From Humibacillus sp. DSM 29435 (GTDB lineage Bacteria; Actinomycetota; Actinomycetes; Actinomycetales; Dermatophilaceae): DNA of 64,000 bases. The notes beneath the pieces are model-generated. The model was not told the origin of the DNA and did no database searches. It saw only the letters and a list, made by a program, of their open reading frames with translations. Location of the stretch: positions 1 through 64,000 of the forward strand of contig NZ_MAST01000023.1 in assembly GCF_001758225.1 (NCBI RefSeq). The letters are read 5' to 3'. The position numbers were made by a program, and so were the translations under genes. The number at the start of each line of letters is the position of its first letter. Position 1 is the stretch's first letter. Below are positions 60,647 to 64,000 of this stretch, piece by piece.

Positions 60647-62395
60647 ATGACCACGGAGCTACGCGACGGCCGAATCGGCGCGTCGGCCGGCCGTCCGGCG
60701 CCGAAAAGGCCTGTGCGTGCGCGGGTTCTGCCCGGGCTGACGGTGGTGCGCTGGCTCACCACCACCGATCACAAGGTGATCGGCAACCTCTACTTCATCA
60801 CCTCGTTCGGGTGGTTCCTGCTCGGCGGCATCCTGGCCCTGCTGATCCGGGGCGAGCTGGCCGCTCCGGGTCTGCAGATCGTCGACAACCCCGAGCAGTA
60901 CAACCAGCTCTTCACGATGCACGGCACGATCATGCTGCTGCTCTTCGCGACGCCCCTCTTCGCGGGGTTCGCGAACGCGATCATGCCACTGCAGATCGGC
61001 GCCCCCGACGTCGCCTTCCCGCGCCTCAACATGTTCGCGTACTGGCTCTACCTCTTCGGCGGCATCATCGCCGCCGCCGGCTTTCTCACACCGGCCGGGG
61101 CCGCGTCGTTCGGCTGGACCGCCTACGCCCCGCTCTCGGACGTCAGCTACAGCCCCGGCCTCGGCGGCGACCTGTGGGTGTTCGGGCTGGCTCTGAGCGG
61201 GTTCGGCACCATCCTCGGCTCAGTCAACTTCATCACGACGATTCTGTGCCTGCGCGCCCCGGGCATGACGATGTTCCGGATGCCGATCTTCACCTGGAAC
61301 GTGCTGGTGACCTCGCTGCTCGTGCTGATCGCCTTCCCCGTGCTCGCCGCTGCTCTCCTCGCCCTCGGAGCCGACCGCCGCTTCGGCGCGCACATCTTCG
61401 ACCCCGACAACGGCGGCGCCATGCTCTGGCAGCACCTGTTCTGGTTCTTCGGCCACCCGGAGGTCTACATCATCGCGCTGCCGTTCTTCGGCATCGTGAC
61501 CGAGGTCATCCCGGTCTTCTCCCGCAAACCTGTCTTCGGCTACCAGACCATGGTGTTCGCCACGATCAGCATCGCCGGACTCTCGACCGCCGTCTGGGCC
61601 CACCACATGTACGCCACCGGGCAGGTGCTGCTGCCCTTCTTCGCCGTCATGTCGATGCTCATCGCCATCCCGACCGGCACGAAGTTCTTCAACTGGATCG
61701 GCACCATGTGGAAGGGCCAGGTCACCTTCGAGACCCCCATGCTCTGGGCCTTCGGCTTCCTGGTCACCTTCCTCTTCGGCGGCCTCACAGGCGTCATCCT
61801 CGCCAGCCCCGCCCTCGACTTTCACCTCACCGACAGCTACTTCATCGTCGCGCACTTCCACTACACCGTCTTCGGCACCGTCGTGTTCGCAATGTTCTCG
61901 GGCTTCTACTTCTGGTGGCCCAAGCTGACGGGGCGGATGCTCGACGAGAGGCTCGGCAAGATCCACTTCTGGCTGCTCTTCATCGGCTTCCACACCACCT
62001 TTCTGGTCCAGCACTGGCTCGGCATCGAAGGCATGGCCCGTCGCTACCCCGACTACCTTCCAGCAGAGGGCTTCCAGCTGTTCAACCTCGTCTCGACGGC
62101 GGGCGCCGGACTGCTCGGCGTCTCGACCCTCCCGTTCCTCTACAACGTCTGGACGACCTGGCGCCACGCCCCACTCGTCCACACGCATGACCCCTGGGGC
62201 CACGGCGGGTCGCTCGAATGGGCCACCACGTGCCCACCCCCACGGCACAACTTCAGCTCGCTACCCCGCATCCGCTCCGAACGGCCGGCGTTCGACCTGC
62301 ACCACCCTCAAGCCGCGTCGCACCCAGGCCCACCGCCCGACGCAGCCACGTTGGCCGAGGTCACGCCGGCCGGAGTCAGGCCAGACCACAGCTGA
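60647..62395 (+). CDS. ctaD: Cytochrome c oxidase subunit I (heme-copper oxidase)
   Basis: 582 residues with about twelve helices. [13 protein letters not shown] starts the first membrane region; [19 protein letters not shown] contains a low-spin heme ligand His. [18 protein letters not shown] has the His-Tyr cross-link motif with the copper-B ligand, [11 protein letters not shown] the His-His copper-B pair and [13 protein letters not shown] the heme a3/a ligands, so it is a complete subunit I. It starts two bases after the preceding hydrolase stop. Subunits II and III (ctaC, ctaE) are absent here, so it is an orphan extra copy or pairs with subunits elsewhere. The C-terminal tail is Pro-rich and unconserved. 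Confidence 0.94.
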   Translation: MTTELRDGRIGASAGRPAPKRPVRARVLPGLTVVRWLTTTDHKVIGNLYFITSFGWFLLGGILALLIRGELAAPGLQIVDNPEQYNQLFTMHGTIMLLLFATPLFAGFANAIMPLQIGAPDVAFPRLNMFAYWLYLFGGIIAAAGFLTPAGAASFGWTAYAPLSDVSYSPGLGGDLWVFGLALSGFGTILGSVNFITTILCLRAPGMTMFRMPIFTWNVLVTSLLVLIAFPVLAAALLALGADRRFGAHIFDPDNGGAMLWQHLFWFFGHPEVYIIALPFFGIVTEVIPVFSRKPVFGYQTMVFATISIAGLSTAVWAHHMYATGQVLLPFFAVMSMLIAIPTGTKFFNWIGTMWKGQVTFETPMLWAFGFLVTFLFGGLTGVILASPALDFHLTDSYFIVAHFHYTVFGTVVFAMFSGFYFWWPKLTGRMLDERLGKIHFWLLFIGFHTTFLVQHWLGIEGMARRYPDYLPAEGFQLFNLVSTAGAGLLGVSTLPFLYNVWTTWRHAPLVHTHDPWGHGGSLEWATTCPPPRHNFSSLPRIRSERPAFDLHHPQAASHPGPPPDAATLAEVTPAGVRPDHS

Positions 62396-62422
62396 CGACA
62401 ACTGGGCGGGTTCGCCCCCGTG

Positions 62423-64000
62423 TCAGCTTCGCTCCCCAGACGACGCGGCGTCTTCCAGCGGAAGGGTTGCGTGCAACGTCGTTCCCACTCCTCGGGGACT
62501 GGTGATGGTGAGCTGACCTCCGCCGGCCTCGACGCGGTCGAGCAGCCCGATCAGACCCGTGCCGCCCACGAGGGCTGCACCACCGCATCCGTCATCGCTG
62601 ACGACGACCGTCACGACGTCGCCGTTCAGCGTCACGTCGACGTCGGCATGGGTGGCGTGGGCGTGCTTCAGCACGTTGTTCAGGGCCTCGGCGATGATGA
62701 AGTAGGAAGTGGTCTCGGTCTTGACCGGAAGGCGTTGCGCGGCCACCCGAACGTCCACCGGCAGAGCCAGATCGGCCGCGAGCGACTCCACCCCGGCGCG
62801 AAGGCCGCCGAGGATCAGAGCCGCGGGAAGGATGCCGTGAACGATCTCTCGGAGGTCGTGGCTGGCTCGGACAGCATGGGCCAACGCTTCCTCGACGAGG
62901 GGCACGGCGGCGTCAGCCTCGTCAAGGACGTCTCGGGCCAGGTTGAGGCTGATGATGGTGTGGACGAGTCGCTGCTGTGCGGTGTCGTGCACGTCGCGTT
63001 GCAGCTGTCGGCGAGTCTCATCCGCCGTCGCCACCACGCGGGCCCGGGAGGCGCGGAGGTTGGCCTTGTTCTCCGCGTTGGCGATCGCGGCCGCCGCCAG
63101 GTCGGCAAACTGCGTCAGTCGCTCGAGTGACTCCTTCGAAGCGGACGTTTCGGGTCTGTCGGTCGCCAAGGCACCCCAGACGCGTCCCTCCACGATGACG
63201 GGCACGACGATTCCGGTGCCGATCCCCAAACGGTCGGTCAGCTCGGTGCGTGCACTGTTGTCGGCGCTGATGGTCGTGGGGCGGCCAGTGCGCAGCACGA
63301 TCTCCAAGCCACCGGAGGCGCGGCCGCGCAACCCGACGACAGCCGGACTGCCTGACGCGGCGACGACAACGGCGTCCTGGCCGGGTCCGTAGCGCAGCAG
63401 CGCGGCAGTGACGTCACCGAGCAGTCGCGAGGCTTCCGTGGCCACAGCGACGAAGACGCTCTCCAGCGCCTCACCGCGGGCGACCAGCTCAGCGACTCGG
63501 CGAAAGGCCGAATGCTCGTCGACCAGTACCTGCCGGTCACGTCGGGCCCGCACCGCCGAGACCGCGGTGCCAGCAAGCTCTGCGAACCTCGTCAGCTGAT
63601 CCTCGATGCCTTGGGGCAGCGGGTCACCGACGGCGACCAGCACTCCCCAGGGTTTGGTGCGGACAAGTACCGGGACGGCCACGATGGTGCTGAAGCCGAC
63701 CCGGTGCGCGACCTGTTGCCACCCGCTGCCCGCAGTGACCGGACCCTCCACGCGAGCCGGCCGGCCGGTACGCCAGACTCTCTGAACCGGACCGTCACCG
63801 CCATCGGTATCGCGCATCCCAACCACGATCCCGTCGGGTGCACCAACAACGGCAACGATCACGCTCGAACCGCTCGGATCGAAGCGCAGCAGGTTGACGA
63901 ACCTCACCCCGGTCAGCCGTGAGGTCTCGGCGACAACCGCTTCGAGCACCTCATCGCCCAAGGTCTCCTGTGCCGCAAGCTCGGCAATGCGTCGGAGCGC
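62423..64000 (-). CDS. GAF sensor histidine kinase, 5' end beyond the window
   Basis: About 525 residues visible; the frame continues across the right edge (ALRRIAELAAQET precedes the visible GAF). At least two GAF domains are present, each introduced by a helix like FRRVAELVARGEALESVF. The HisKA_3 motif RRQLQRDVHDTAQQRLVHTII carries the phospho-acceptor, and HATPase_c follows with VSDDGCGGAALVGGTGLIGLLDRV. It is a paralogue of the kinase at 53-55.5 kb, with the same domain order and very similar linkers. No membrane helices in the visible part. It converges on ctaD, whose stop is 27 bases away. Confidence 0.92.
   Translation of the reverse strand, partial: ALRRIAELAAQETLGDEVLEAVVAETSRLTGVRFVNLLRFDPSGSSVIVAVVGAPDGIVVGMRDTDGGDGPVQRVWRTGRPARVEGPVTAGSGWQQVAHRVGFSTIVAVPVLVRTKPWGVLVAVGDPLPQGIEDQLTRFAELAGTAVSAVRARRDRQVLVDEHSAFRRVAELVARGEALESVFVAVATEASRLLGDVTAALLRYGPGQDAVVVAASGSPAVVGLRGRASGGLEIVLRTGRPTTISADNSARTELTDRLGIGTGIVVPVIVEGRVWGALATDRPETSASKESLERLTQFADLAAAAIANAENKANLRASRARVVATADETRRQLQRDVHDTAQQRLVHTIISLNLARDVLDEADAAVPLVEEALAHAVRASHDLREIVHGILPAALILGGLRAGVESLAADLALPVDVRVAAQRLPVKTETTSYFIIAEALNNVLKHAHATHADVDVTLNGDVVTVVVSDDGCGGAALVGGTGLIGLLDRVEAGGGQLTITSPRGVGTTLHATLPLEDAASSGERS

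Noticed and set aside
1-64000. tRNA or rRNA genes
   Set aside because: No cloverleaf with a T-loop GGTTCGAATCC-type motif and no rRNA-like segments were found by eye; a covariance search would be needed for certainty.

Overview
The window is 64 kb of high-GC DNA from an actinobacterium, most likely Micrococcales and perhaps Intrasporangiaceae; the family call is inference. Evidence includes ClpC with a ClgR-type box and a SigR/SigH-type promoter, a short ArgA-type acetyltransferase as in Mycobacterium, a crtE-crtI-crtB-Rieske carotenoid operon, an NhaA-DsbA fusion, DevS-like GAF kinases, and start/stop overlaps (ATGA, GTGA, TGATG) throughout. No rRNA, tRNA, insertion sequence or CRISPR array was recognised.

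Layout. 1-1850: two arrays of a 51-base palindromic repeat flank a DUF559 (Vsr-like nuclease) gene. 1884-4711: clpC with its regulatory region and a terminator. 4829-13138: ABC exporter pair, LCP lipoprotein and ArgA-like enzyme, a divergent LysR/MFS pair, a GNAT protein and a TIGR01777 epimerase. 13540-18201 (minus): carotenoid operon. 18311-19494: small membrane protein, YCII protein and six GC-rich stem-loops. 19547-27726 (minus): respiratory nitrate reductase narGHJI plus narK. 27854-34649 (minus): catabolic operon of CaiB CoA-transferase, HyuA, HyuB, cysteine hydrolase and HMG-CoA lyase-like enzyme, divergent from a GntR/FCD regulator. 35610-38478 (minus): folE, ferredoxin-reductase-like flavoprotein and patatin under a good sigma-70 promoter.

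40614-48235 (plus) is the most unusual region: SCP2 protein, acyl-CoA dehydrogenase, an unrecognised protein with faint GNAT/autoinducer-synthase features, a secreted substrate-binding/VWA fusion, a ThiF/E1-like enzyme and an MmpL exporter. The genes are tightly spaced and preceded by a 9+9 inverted repeat. It reads as a possible pathway for making and exporting an acylated small molecule or lipid; this is inference.

48317-64000 is rich in redox, stress and hydrolase genes: TDT channel, two alpha/beta hydrolases, NhaA-DsbA, a triple-GAF histidine kinase with a response regulator and a lone receiver, then a run of hydrolase, cupin-hydrolase fusion, PPOX-type flavoprotein, exported hydrolase and a lone cytochrome oxidase subunit I. 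A second GAF kinase is cut by the right edge. With narGHJI-narK, this suggests an organism that copes with changing oxygen supply.
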